From contig NZ_PSNW01000008.1 of the NCBI RefSeq assembly GCF_002930645.1, positions 124,001-188,000 of the forward strand: a stretch of 64,000 nt of DNA, in the 5' to 3' direction. A program made the translations under genes and the position numbers. Positions within the stretch are counted from its first letter, which is position 1. The number at the start of each line of letters is the position of its first letter. Source of the DNA: Solimonas fluminis (GTDB lineage: Bacteria > Pseudomonadota > Gammaproteobacteria > Nevskiales > Nevskiaceae). Shown in pieces: positions 50,947-58,625 of the stretch. Under the pieces are notes generated by a model, which ran no database searches, was not told where the DNA came from, and saw only the letters and a list, made by a program, of their open reading frames with translations.

Positions 50947-52188
50947 ATGAGCCGCAGACGCGTCGTCGTCACCGGCCTGGGCATCGTCTCGCCCGTCGGC
51001 AACACGATTGATAGCGCATGGGAAGCGATCCTGGCCGGAAGGTCGGGCATCGGCCCCATCGAGTACTACGACGTGTCGGCCTATACGACCCGCTTCGGGG
51101 GCATGATCCGGAACTTTCGGGCCGAGGATTTCCTCGGCCCGAAGGAAGTCCGCCGCACCGACCCCTTCATCCACTACGGCGTCGCTGCCGCCAAGCAGGC
51201 CGTGAAGGACTCGGGGCTGGAGATCACGGATGCCAACCGTGAGCGGATCGGCATCTGCATCGGCTCGGGCATCGGCGGCATCGGCAGCATCGAGGCCGAG
51301 TGCGCCACGCTGCACAAGTCGGGGCCCAAGCGGGTCTCGCCGTTCTTCGTTCCCTCGTCGATCATCAACATGATCTCGGGGTATGTCTCGATCGACCTCG
51401 GCATCACCGGGCCGAACCTCGCCACGGTCACCGCCTGCACGACGGCGACCCACGCGATCGGCATCGGCGCCCGCCTGATCCAGGCCGGCGATGCCGATGT
51501 CTTCATCGTCGGCGCCGGCGAAGCCGGCTCCGCCCCCGCAGGCCTCGCCGGCTTCTGCCAGGCCCGCGCCCTGTCCACACGCAACGACGATCCGACCCGT
51601 GCCAGCCGGCCCTGGGACAAGGACCGCGACGGCTTCGTGCTCGGCGACGGTGCCGGCGTGCTGGTCCTGGAGGACCTGGAGCATGCCAAGGCCCGCGGCG
51701 CGAAGATCTATGCCGAGTTCATCGGCTTCGGCATGTCGGGCGACGCCTTCCACATCACGCTGCCGCCGGAAGACGGCAACGGCGCGCGCCGCTGCATGCA
51801 GGCCTGCCTGCGCAATGCCGGCCTGAACCCGGAAGACGTCCAGTACGTCAACGCCCACGGCACCTCGACCCCGGCCGGCGACATCGCCGAGACGCTGGCG
51901 GTGAAGGGCGCCTTCGGCGACCACGCCTACAAGCTGGCCGTGTCCTCGACCAAGTCGATGACCGGACACCTGCTGGGCGCCGCCGGCGGCATCGAGGCGA
52001 TCTTCAGCGTGCTGGCCCTGCGCGACCAGGTCATCCCGCCGACGATCAACCTCGAGAATCCCAGCGAAGGTTGCGACCTGGATTACGTGCCGCACACGGC
52101 GCGTCAGGCCAAGCTGGAGGTGGCGATCTCCAATTCCTTCGGCTTCGGCGGTACCAACGGCACCGTGGCGTTCAGGCGTTTCGCCTGA
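50947..52188 (+). CDS. fabF: 3-oxoacyl-ACP synthase II
   Basis: The 413-residue KAS II condenses malonyl-ACP with acyl-ACP, including the elongation needed for cis-vaccenate. Its triad is visible: the cysteine in VTACTTATHAIG, the first histidine in NAHGTSTPAGD and the second in STKSMTGHLLGAAGG. The C-terminus NSFGFGGTN is standard. It starts 48 bases after acpP. Confidence 0.97.
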   Translation: MSRRRVVVTGLGIVSPVGNTIDSAWEAILAGRSGIGPIEYYDVSAYTTRFGGMIRNFRAEDFLGPKEVRRTDPFIHYGVAAAKQAVKDSGLEITDANRERIGICIGSGIGGIGSIEAECATLHKSGPKRVSPFFVPSSIINMISGYVSIDLGITGPNLATVTACTTATHAIGIGARLIQAGDADVFIVGAGEAGSAPAGLAGFCQARALSTRNDDPTRASRPWDKDRDGFVLGDGAGVLVLEDLEHAKARGAKIYAEFIGFGMSGDAFHITLPPEDGNGARRCMQACLRNAGLNPEDVQYVNAHGTSTPAGDIAETLAVKGAFGDHAYKLAVSSTKSMTGHLLGAAGGIEAIFSVLALRDQVIPPTINLENPSEGCDLDYVPHTARQAKLEVAISNSFGFGGTNGTVAFRRFA

Positions 52189-52219
52189 CGCGGAACGGGA
52201 TGGCGTACACTCCGCGCGC

Positions 52220-53548
52220 ATGAGTTTGCGCGCTGAAATCGCTGGTTCCATTGACCTTTTCGAAGTGCACCGGCAGGCGCCGGAGCGCTATCCCTTCCTG
52301 CTGCAGAGCGTCGCCGGGCACCCCCAGTCCGGCCGCTACGACATCCTCTTCGCCTTTCCCGGTCGCAGCCTCGCGGCCCAAGCCGCGGCGGGCGGCGATT
52401 TCTTCGGCGAACTGTCCCGATCGATCCGCGAGGAAGCCGCGTTTTCCGCGGCGCCCGAACTGCCGTTCTGCGGCGGCTGGTTCCTGCTGCTGGGCTACGA
52501 GGCGGCGCGCTTCGTGGAGCCCAGCCTGCGCCTGCCGGGCTCGCCGCACCGGCTGCCCGACGCGTTGGCCGTGCGCTGCACGGCGGCGGCCATCCACGAT
52601 CGCGAGCGCGGTGTCACGACGCTGCTGGCCGAGCGCGACCCGGCACAGCTGGAGCAATTGCGCCGGGATGTGGATAAGTACTTTAACAATGATCTACAAG
52701 ACATTGATTTAAAATTGATATCGTCTGTGGAAGAAGATCCGGAGGAGCGCTTCCTGGAGGGCGTCCGGCGCATCCTGGACTATCTCCAGGCCGGAGATAT
52801 CTTCCAGGCCAACCTGTCCCGCGCCTGGCGTGCACAGCTGGCGCCCGGCCGCGGCTACGTGGACCTCTACCGCAGCCTGCGGCGCCGCAATCCGGCGCCC
52901 TTCGCGGGCCTGGCCTGCTGGGGCGGCAGCGCGGTGCTGAGCTCCTCGCCGGAGCGCCTGGTGCAGATCGACGCCGGCTGGGCGCAGACCCGGCCCATCG
53001 CCGGGACCCGGCCCCGCAGCGCCTCCGCCGCGGAGGACGAGCGGCTCAAGCAGGGCCTGATCGGCAACCTCAAGGAGCGCGCCGAGCATGTCATGCTGAT
53101 CGACCTGGAGCGCAACGACCTGGGCCGTGTCTGCGAGCCCGGCAGTGTCGAGGTCAGCGAGCTGATGACGATCGAGAGCTACGCCCACGTGCACCATATC
53201 GTCTCCAACGTGCGCGGGCGGCTACGCGCCGGCCTGGGGCCGGCCGAGGTGCTGCGGGCGGTCTTTCCGGGCGGCACGATCACTGGCTGCCCCAAGGTGC
53301 GGGCCATGGAGATCATCGCGGAACTGGAAGGGGTGGGGCGCGGGCCCTACACCGGTGCGATGGGCTATCTCTCGCATGGCGGGCGGCTGGACACCAACAT
53401 CCTGATCCGCAGCCTGGTCTGCGAGGGCGACCGCGTCAGCTTCCGCACCGGCGCCGGTATCGTCGCCGACTCGAAGCCGGAGGCGGAGCTGGCGGAAACA
53501 CGCGCCAAGGCACGCGGTCTGCTGCTGGCTTTGGGAGCCGCGGCATGA
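52220..53548 (+). CDS. pabB: Aminodeoxychorismate synthase component I
   Basis: The 442-residue chorismate-binding enzyme makes aminodeoxychorismate for folate. It has the C-terminal family blocks QANLSRAW, VMLIDLERNDLGRV, GGTITGCPKVRAMEII and GAGIVADSKPEAEL. At the position of the E. coli PabB lysine (PIKGT) it has Ala261 (RPIAGTRPR), as in TrpE. Direct adjacency to pabC supports PabB. A short AT-rich patch at 52671-52730 encodes the linker around DVDKYFNNDLQDIDLKLISS. It starts 31 bases after fabF. Confidence 0.88.
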   Translation: MSLRAEIAGSIDLFEVHRQAPERYPFLLQSVAGHPQSGRYDILFAFPGRSLAAQAAAGGDFFGELSRSIREEAAFSAAPELPFCGGWFLLLGYEAARFVEPSLRLPGSPHRLPDALAVRCTAAAIHDRERGVTTLLAERDPAQLEQLRRDVDKYFNNDLQDIDLKLISSVEEDPEERFLEGVRRILDYLQAGDIFQANLSRAWRAQLAPGRGYVDLYRSLRRRNPAPFAGLACWGGSAVLSSSPERLVQIDAGWAQTRPIAGTRPRSASAAEDERLKQGLIGNLKERAEHVMLIDLERNDLGRVCEPGSVEVSELMTIESYAHVHHIVSNVRGRLRAGLGPAEVLRAVFPGGTITGCPKVRAMEIIAELEGVGRGPYTGAMGYLSHGGRLDTNILIRSLVCEGDRVSFRTGAGIVADSKPEAELAETRAKARGLLLALGAAA

Positions 53549-54363
53549 ACGGCGCCTTGTACAACGGCGCCGGCAGCAGCGACGAAGTGCTGCTGTCACG
53601 CGGCCTGCACTACGGCGACGGCGTGTTCCGCACCATGCTGCTGTGGCAGGGCGCGGTGCCGGACCTGCGGCGCCAGCTGGACGTCCTGGAGCGCGACGCG
53701 GCGCGCCTGGCCCTGTTGCCGCCGCCGCGGGAGGTGCTGGAGAAGGAGATCGCCTCGCTCTGCGCCGACGAGGAGGCCGGCGTGGTCAAGCTGATCCTCA
53801 GCCGCCGCGCCGGGGGGCGCGGCTACCGGCCCGCGGGCGACGGCTGCGACCGCCTGCTGCTGCGCCTGCCGGCGCCGAAGTATCCGGCCGCCCACTGGGA
53901 ACAGGGCATTCGCTGCGGACTCAGCCCCGTGCGGCTCGCCGACCAGCCGCTGCTGGCGGGCATCAAGCACCTGAACCGCCTGGAGCAGGTCCTGGCCAGC
54001 CGCGACTGGCCGGAAGGTGCCGAAGAACTGTTCGTGTGCGATGCTCGGGGGCTGGTGGTCTCCGGCACCCGCAGCAACCTGTTCAGCATGTCGGAAGGAT
54101 GCCTGCGGACCTCACCGCTGGAACGCTGCGGCATCCGCGGCATGATGCGCGAAAAGATCCTGGAGCTGGCCGAGCAACTGCAGATTCCCGTGTACTTCGA
54201 TGAACCCACTCCCGACCTGCTGCGGCAGGCGGACGAAATCTTCGTCAGCAACAGCCTGATCGGCCTCTGGCCGGTGCGGGACTTCGACGGCACGGCGCTG
54301 GCGGCGCCGGGCCCGCTGACACGGCGGCTGGCTGCCGCCCTCAACCATCCGAAAATGCTCTGA
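53545..54363 (+). CDS. pabC: Aminodeoxychorismate lyase
   Basis: The 272-residue PLP enzyme, a class IV aminotransferase-fold lyase, releases 4-aminobenzoate and pyruvate. GLHYGDGVFRTMLL is at residues 16-29, the PLP lysine lies in GIKHLNRLEQVLAS, and the C-terminal EIFVSNSLIGLWPV matches the family. It overlaps pabB by four bases and mltG by one base. Confidence 0.94.
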   Translation: MNGALYNGAGSSDEVLLSRGLHYGDGVFRTMLLWQGAVPDLRRQLDVLERDAARLALLPPPREVLEKEIASLCADEEAGVVKLILSRRAGGRGYRPAGDGCDRLLLRLPAPKYPAAHWEQGIRCGLSPVRLADQPLLAGIKHLNRLEQVLASRDWPEGAEELFVCDARGLVVSGTRSNLFSMSEGCLRTSPLERCGIRGMMREKILELAEQLQIPVYFDEPTPDLLRQADEIFVSNSLIGLWPVRDFDGTALAAPGPLTRRLAAALNHPKML

Positions 54364-55364
54364 TGCGTACCTTCTTCGCGCTGCTGCTGCTGCTCCTGGC
54401 CGGTTCGGGAGCCGTCGGCTGGGACGCCAGCCGCCTGCTGCAGGCCCCGCTGCCGCTGTCGCGGACCGAATCGCTGGAGATCGCGCCGGGCAGTTCGCTG
54501 ACCACGGCGCTGAACGGCTTGCAGGAGCGCGGCATCGTGCAGCCCCAGCGCCTGGCCCTGTACCTGCGGCTCTACGCCCGCTTCACCGGTGTCTCCGGCC
54601 AGATCAAGGCCGGCGAGTACGCGCTGCAGCCGGGCCTGAATCCGCTGGACCTGCTGGCGCTGATGGTGGAGGGCAAGACGCGCCTGCACGAACTGCGCCT
54701 GACCGAGGGCTGGACCTTCGCCCAGGCCGTGAAGCTGATGCGAGCGCATCCGGCGATCCGCCAGACGCGGCCCGAGGCCACGTCCGAGGAGCTGATGGCG
54801 GCGATCGGCCGCGCGGGGGTGCATCCGGAAGGCCGCCTGTTCCCGGACACCTATCGCTTCCCCAAGGGGACGACCGACATCGACTTCCTGCGCCGCGCCG
54901 CCGATGCGCTGGACAAGGCGCTGGCGCAGGAATGGGAGACGCGCGAAGCGGACCTGCCCTACGCCACGCCGGAAGAGGCGCTGACGATGGCCTCGATCAT
55001 CGAGAAGGAAACCGGTGCCGCCTTCGAGCGCCCGCAGATCGGCGGGGTGTTCGTGCGCCGCCTGCGCATGGGCATACGCCTGCAGACCGATCCGACGATC
55101 ATCTACGGGCTGGGCGAGGGCTTCGACGGCAACATCCGCAAGGCGGACCTGCTGGCCGACAATCCCTACAACAGCTATACCCGCGACGGCTTGCCGCCGT
55201 CGCCGATCTGCCTGCCCAGCCGCGCGGCGATCAATGCCGCGCTGCATCCGGCGCCGGGCACCGCCATCTTCTTCGTGTCCAAGGGCGATGGCACGCACCA
55301 GTTCTCCGACACGCTGGCCGAGCACGAGGCCGCGGTGCGCCGCTACCAGCTGGGGCGCCCATGA
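54363..55364 (+). CDS. mltG: Endolytic murein transglycosylase MltG
   Basis: The 333-residue inner-membrane enzyme cuts nascent peptidoglycan strands and sets their length. It has one N-terminal membrane segment (about 4-20), a LysM-like region with LRLTEGWTFAQ, and the catalytic glutamate Glu214 in MASIIEKETG; GIRLQTDPTIIYGLG and NSYTRDGLPPSPICLPS, the family's C-terminal motifs, follow. It overlaps tmk by four bases. Confidence 0.96.
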   Translation: MRTFFALLLLLLAGSGAVGWDASRLLQAPLPLSRTESLEIAPGSSLTTALNGLQERGIVQPQRLALYLRLYARFTGVSGQIKAGEYALQPGLNPLDLLALMVEGKTRLHELRLTEGWTFAQAVKLMRAHPAIRQTRPEATSEELMAAIGRAGVHPEGRLFPDTYRFPKGTTDIDFLRRAADALDKALAQEWETREADLPYATPEEALTMASIIEKETGAAFERPQIGGVFVRRLRMGIRLQTDPTIIYGLGEGFDGNIRKADLLADNPYNSYTRDGLPPSPICLPSRAAINAALHPAPGTAIFFVSKGDGTHQFSDTLAEHEAAVRRYQLGRP

Positions 55365-55981
55365 GCCGCGGCCGCTTCATCACGCTGGAAGGCGGCGAGG
55401 GTGCGGGCAAATCCACCCACGCCGCCGCCATCCGCGACTGGCTGCAGGCACGCGGCCGCGAGGTCGTGCTGACCCGCGAGCCCGGCGGCTCGCCGCTGGC
55501 CGAGGAGATCCGCCGCGTGGTGCTGCAGCCCTGGGCCGAGGGCGTGGGCGCCGAGAGCGAGGTGCTGCTGATGTTCGCGGCGCGCGCCGCGCACCTCAAG
55601 GCCACGGTGCTGCCGGCACTGGCGGCGGGCAGGGACGTGGTCTGCGACCGCTTCATCGACTCTTCCTACGCCTACCAGGGCGCCGGCAAGGGCCTGGGCG
55701 AGCAGCATATCGCCGCACTGGAAAGACTGGTCCTCGGGGACTTCCGCGCCGACCTGACCCTGGTGTTCGACCTGCCGCCGGAACAGGGCCTGGCACGCGC
55801 GCGCGGACGCGGCGAAGTCAACCGCTTCGAGGACGAGTCGCTGGCCTACATGGGACGCGTGCGCGAGTGCTTCCTGCGCCGCGCGGCGGCGGACCCTCGA
55901 CGCTGCGTGGTGATCGATGCGGCACCGCCGCTCGAGCGGGTGCGCGAGTCGCTGCATGCCGTGCTGGAGGGCCGCCTGTGA
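55361..55981 (+). CDS. tmk: Thymidylate kinase
   Basis: The 206-residue kinase phosphorylates dTMP. The P-loop GGEGAGKST is at residues 11-19, TREPGGSPLAEEIR binds substrate, and CDRFIDSSYAYQGAGKGL is the DRY/H-like block. It overlaps mltG at its start and holB at its end by four bases each, a tightly coupled chain. Confidence 0.96.
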   Translation: MSRGRFITLEGGEGAGKSTHAAAIRDWLQARGREVVLTREPGGSPLAEEIRRVVLQPWAEGVGAESEVLLMFAARAAHLKATVLPALAAGRDVVCDRFIDSSYAYQGAGKGLGEQHIAALERLVLGDFRADLTLVFDLPPEQGLARARGRGEVNRFEDESLAYMGRVRECFLRRAAADPRRCVVIDAAPPLERVRESLHAVLEGRL

Positions 55982-56994
55982 GCGCGATGGCGCAGCCGCT
56001 GCCCTGGCAGAAGGAACTCTGGCTGGACGTCAGCGCCCTGGTGCTGCAGAACCGCCTGGCGCATGCGCTGCTGCTGACGGGGCCCCAGGGCGTGGGCCGC
56101 CGGACCTTCGCCCGCGCGCTGACCGCCTTCCTGCTCTGCGAGCAGCGTTCGGGCTATGCCTGCGGCCAGTGCCGCAGCTGCCAACAGCTCGCGGCGGGCA
56201 ACCACCCCAACGCGCTGCTGCTGAGCCGGGAGGGCCTGCACGGCCTGGCCCTGACCCCCAGCGGCCGCCACGACCAGGGCCTGGCGCACTGGACTCCCGA
56301 CAAGGACAGCAAGAAGCGCGACATCGCCGCCGACGCGGTACGCAAGATGATCGAGATGCTGTCGCTGTCCACGCACTACCACGGCTCGCGCGTGGTGGTG
56401 TTCGATCCCGCCGAGGCGCTCAACGAAGCCAGCCTCAACTCGTTGCTCAAGACCATCGAGGAGCCGCCGCCGGGAACGCACCTGCTGCTGGTCTCCGAGC
56501 GTCCGCAGGCCCTCAAGGCGACGCTGCGCAGCCGCTGCCAGCGCCTGCGCTTCGCCACGCCCGCGCAGGACCAGGCGCTGGAGTGGCTGCGTGCGCGCAA
56601 GCCCAAGGCCGATGCGGCGCTGTTGCAGGAGGCGCGCGGCGCGCCGCTGCGGGCGCTGGAACTGGACGAGTCCGACGAGCGCGCGCGGGCGCGCGACTGG
56701 TCGGAGCTGCTGGCCGGCGTGCTGCAGCTCAAGCAGGAGCCGATCGCCGCGGCGCAGCGCATCGGCAAGGACGACGCCGGTGCCTTCCTGGCCTGGCTGC
56801 TGGGCTGGCTGACCGGGGCGCTGAGGCAGGCCCTGGGCGGCAGCGGCCTGCTGCCGCCGCCGGAGCTGCACCGCCTGATCCAGGAGGCCACCGACGCCCG
56901 CCGGCGCCTGGAGGGCAACGCCAACCCGCAGATGCTGCTGGAAGCCCTGCTGGTGCTGGCCTCGCGCCAGGCCCGCGCGCAGCGGCGCACCTGA
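55978..56994 (+). CDS. holB: DNA polymerase III delta' subunit
   Basis: The 338-residue clamp-loader subunit has a degenerate P-loop GPQGVGRRT (35-43), as expected since delta' does not hydrolyse ATP, and zinc-binding cysteines Cys54, Cys62, Cys65, Cys68. ALNEASLNSLLKTIEEPPPGTHLLL is the conserved sensor region, given here as NSLLKTIEEPP in its core. Start is GTG 55978 overlapping the tmk stop, or ATG 55987. Confidence 0.94.
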   Translation: MSAMAQPLPWQKELWLDVSALVLQNRLAHALLLTGPQGVGRRTFARALTAFLLCEQRSGYACGQCRSCQQLAAGNHPNALLLSREGLHGLALTPSGRHDQGLAHWTPDKDSKKRDIAADAVRKMIEMLSLSTHYHGSRVVVFDPAEALNEASLNSLLKTIEEPPPGTHLLLVSERPQALKATLRSRCQRLRFATPAQDQALEWLRARKPKADAALLQEARGAPLRALELDESDERARARDWSELLAGVLQLKQEPIAAAQRIGKDDAGAFLAWLLGWLTGALRQALGGSGLLPPPELHRLIQEATDARRRLEGNANPQMLLEALLVLASRQARAQRRT

Positions 56995-57043
56995 CGGGCA
57001 AATCAGGTACATTGGCCGCATACCGACAACGAGGAGGGGGAGT

Positions 57044-57409
57044 GTGAGTACACCGGCACCACGTCCAGGCGGCGCCCAGCCCGGCATCCTGACCTTGAAC
57101 ATCAAGGACAAGTCGGCGCTGTACGTGGCGTACATGCCGTTCGTGAAGAACGGCGGGCTGTTCATTCCGACGAACAAGGAATACCGGCTCGGCGACGAGG
57201 TGTTCATCCTGCTGACGCTGATGGACGGCGCCGAGCGCCTGCCCGTTGCAGGCAAGGTGGTCTGGGTGACGCCGCGCGGCGCGCAGAACAAGCGCCTGCA
57301 GGGCATCGGCGTGCAGTTCAGCACGCAGGACGGAGGCACCACGCAGAAGAAGATCGAGACGCTGCTGGCAGGCGCCCTGGGGGCCGACCGCCCCACGCAC
57401 ACGATGTAG
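57044..57409 (+). CDS. pilZ: PilZ-type protein
   Basis: The 121-residue protein matches the original PilZ of type IV pilus biogenesis: GILTLNIKDKSALYVAYMPF, GGLFIPTNKEYRLGDEVF and KVVWVTPRGAQNKRLQGIGVQF. This branch lacks the RxxxR c-di-GMP motif of other PilZ domains, and I see none here. It is needed for pilus assembly with PilB and FimX in Xanthomonas. Start is GTG 57044 with GAGGAGGGGG upstream. It ends the fab-to-holB operon before a terminator. Confidence 0.93.
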   Translation: MSTPAPRPGGAQPGILTLNIKDKSALYVAYMPFVKNGGLFIPTNKEYRLGDEVFILLTLMDGAERLPVAGKVVWVTPRGAQNKRLQGIGVQFSTQDGGTTQKKIETLLAGALGADRPTHTM

Positions 57410-57420
57410 GGCCGCCCCCT

Positions 57421-57468
57421 GCCGCAACGCAAAAGCCCTCCGCGAAGGAGGGCTTTTTGCGTTGCGGC
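57421..57468. terminator. Bidirectional terminator after pilZ
   Basis: A long stem combines GCCGCAACGC, AAAA and GCCCTCC on the left with GGAGGGC, TTTTT and GCGTTGCGGC on the right (one bulged base, five-base loop). It separates the convergent pilZ and the cyclic-nucleotide-binding gene. Confidence 0.88.
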
Positions 57469-57480
57469 GACGGACGGGGC

Positions 57481-58536
57481 TCAGGCAGCGGCCGGCGGCG
57501 GAATGCCCTTGTCCAGCACGTAGGCGTCGTAGCCCTTCTGGGTCAGGATGAATACCGCCACCGAGCTGCGGCGGCCGGTGTCGCAGCAGACGATCCAGGT
57601 GGTCTTGGGATCGACCAGGGTCAGCTTCATGCGCAGCATGTACAGCGGCAGGTTGAGGCTGTCGGGCAGGCTGTGGGCCTGGAATTCGCTGGGCAGGCGC
57701 ACATCCAGGTACTTGGCCTGGCCGCTGGCCACCAGCTTCTGCGCCTCCGCCAGGCTGATCTTGCGCGCCAGCGGCTCGTTCAGCAGCTTGCGGAAGTCGT
57801 CCTTGGACAGGCGCATCAGGCTGCCGCGGGTCAGGGCCGTAACCGTGGCGTTGCGCTTGGCGTCGGAGATCAGTGCCTCCTCGCCGAAGCAGGATCCGGT
57901 TTCCAGCTCCGCCAAGCGCACGGCCTTCTGGTTGGGCTGCTCGCGGGTCACCATGCAGCGGCCCGACATGATGACGTAGAAGAAGTCGCCGTCGTCGCCC
58001 TGCTTGACCACGACCTGGCCGGGCTCGACCTTGACCTCCTGCATGCGCATGAACATCGCCTGCAGGTTGGACGGCGGAATCATCTGGAACGTGCGCATCT
58101 GCAGCAGCTTGGCCATCCAGTCGTCGCCGGATGCGCTGTCGCCGGTCTGCAGCTCCCCGACCTCGAAGCTGCCGGTCTGGTCCCAGGTGAGCATCACGTC
58201 GAGCAGGCCGGCGTCCACGGTGAAGTACTGCACCGGTCCGTTGCAGCGGGCGGAGACCTTGCGCGGCGACTGGTGCGCCACGCGGTGGTGGGCGGTGGGA
58301 TCGCCGGCGCGCAGGCGGGCGATCGGCTTGCCGCTGGCGTCTTCCAGGTGCAGCTCGCCGCTGATCAGGAAGATCGCGTTGGTGGCCGAATCGCCGATCT
58401 TGAACAGGTAATCGCCGGAACGGCCGGTGGTCACCACGGCCTTCTTGGCCAGGTCCGCGCGGCTCTCCGGCCGCAGTGCATTCAGCGGCACGTAGTTCGC
58501 GAAGACGGCGGGGTCGATGGCCGTGCCCGTACTCAT
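57481..58536 (-). CDS. Cyclic-nucleotide-binding domain protein with C-terminal rhodanese domain
   Basis: The 351-residue cytoplasmic protein has two cNMP-binding-like domains (about 10-140 and 145-265). The first is degenerate; the second has the phosphate-binding cassette FGEEALISDAKRNATV, with the expected Arg. A rhodanese domain (about 270-351) follows, with the active loop CDTGRRSS (Cys318) and LDKG at the end. It could let cyclic nucleotide levels govern sulfur transfer or a cysteine switch. No partner gene is adjacent; treY lies upstream in the same direction but a promoter candidate separates them. Role unknown. Confidence 0.85.
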   Translation of the reverse strand: MSTGTAIDPAVFANYVPLNALRPESRADLAKKAVVTTGRSGDYLFKIGDSATNAIFLISGELHLEDASGKPIARLRAGDPTAHHRVAHQSPRKVSARCNGPVQYFTVDAGLLDVMLTWDQTGSFEVGELQTGDSASGDDWMAKLLQMRTFQMIPPSNLQAMFMRMQEVKVEPGQVVVKQGDDGDFFYVIMSGRCMVTREQPNQKAVRLAELETGSCFGEEALISDAKRNATVTALTRGSLMRLSKDDFRKLLNEPLARKISLAEAQKLVASGQAKYLDVRLPSEFQAHSLPDSLNLPLYMLRMKLTLVDPKTTWIVCCDTGRRSSVAVFILTQKGYDAYVLDKGIPPPAAA

Positions 58537-58578
58537 GGACGTATCAGGATGGTCGGTTTTATGGGTCGTTATGGGGCA

Positions 58579-58606
58579 ATGCTAGCACGCAGCCCCCCTG
58601 TGACAA
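58579..58606 (-). promoter_or_regulatory. Candidate sigma-70 promoter of the cNMP-rhodanese gene
   Basis: On the minus strand TTGTCA (58606-58601), 16 bases, then TAGCAT (58584-58579), the latter preceded by TGC as an extended -10. It lies 43 bases before the start codon at 58536. Confidence 0.5.
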
Positions 58607-58625
58607 TGTTTTGACCGGGCGGCCG

